This document shows positions 47,317 through 47,344 of a stretch of 47,344 nucleotides of DNA, piece after piece. The position numbers and the translations under genes were made by a program. The notes beneath the pieces are model-generated. The model saw nothing but the letters and a program-made list of their open reading frames with translations, was not told the DNA's origin and did not search any database. The DNA is from Lineolata rhizophorae. Lineage: Eukaryota > Ascomycota > Dothideomycetes > Lineolatales > Lineolataceae. Position 1 is the first letter of the stretch. Each line of letters begins with the position of its first letter. The DNA lies in the NCBI GenBank assembly GCA_010093515.1, contig MU001699.1, positions 10,364 through 57,707 on the forward strand, in the 5' to 3' direction.

Positions 47317-47344
47317 CCGCTAGCTTTACACCTCAATTTCTTCA

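Larger units (their letters stand above)
45301..47344. other. Right-hand intergenic region, AT-rich, no gene seen
   Basis: The segment 46.4-46.85 kb is clearly AT-rich with many TpA steps and short A or T runs. A 74-codon minus-strand frame beginning at an ATG at 47112 (MAARSGGKSANESPMDVD) has an acceptable start context but no recognisable family; it might be a first exon. Nothing else convincing was seen. Confidence 0.45.

Overview
The window is nuclear DNA of a filamentous ascomycete (Pezizomycotina). Genes carry short introns (mostly 50-110 nt, one of 178 nt) with GT..AG ends and CTAAC/CTGAC-type branch sites. The recognisable proteins are fungal orthologues such as DCN1, MVP1, CUL4, MGM1, DUG3, MDM10 and MRT4. 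There is no operon structure and no recognisable rRNA, tRNA or CRISPR. Dothideomycetes is a guess from the feel of the proteins; the class is not proven by the sequence. Exon boundaries were worked out by hand from splice consensus, frame and family conservation.

Left part (1-19.5 kb) is gene-dense. An edge fragment of an uncharacterised gene is followed by five genes on the minus strand: a TDT-family (malate/sulfite type) transporter, the neddylation co-E3 DCN1, sorting nexin MVP1, cullin-4 and the mitochondrial fusion dynamin MGM1. Two plus-strand genes follow: DUG3 (glutathione degradation amidotransferase) and a four-exon protein joining a STAND/HeLo-like fungal N-terminal domain to a ubiquitin-like domain. 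DCN1 and CUL4 are functionally linked, because DCN1 promotes NEDD8 transfer to cullins.

Middle part (19.5-42 kb) is sparse. It holds a small single-span membrane protein, an eight-exon sugar transporter, a second MFS transporter of the ZIF-like type, a homeobox transcription factor with a very long upstream region containing a strong G-quadruplex motif, and the divergent pair MDM10/MRT4 sharing a 233-bp promoter. MGM1 and MDM10 both act on mitochondrial membrane architecture.

Right part (42-47.3 kb) has no recognisable gene. Its main feature is a degenerate tandem array (about 43.0-45.3 kb). Two boxes recur at a nearly fixed spacing of 66-70 nt, in units of roughly 190-270 nt. Several differences among copies are CpA-to-TpA type, as expected from repeat-induced point mutation, and box A stays open in one frame reading LIATFDD in several copies. 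This is the best candidate for something undescribed. An AT-rich stretch, a 17-bp tandem duplication and a perfect 16-bp palindrome made of two MluI/MCB hexamers lie near the right edge.
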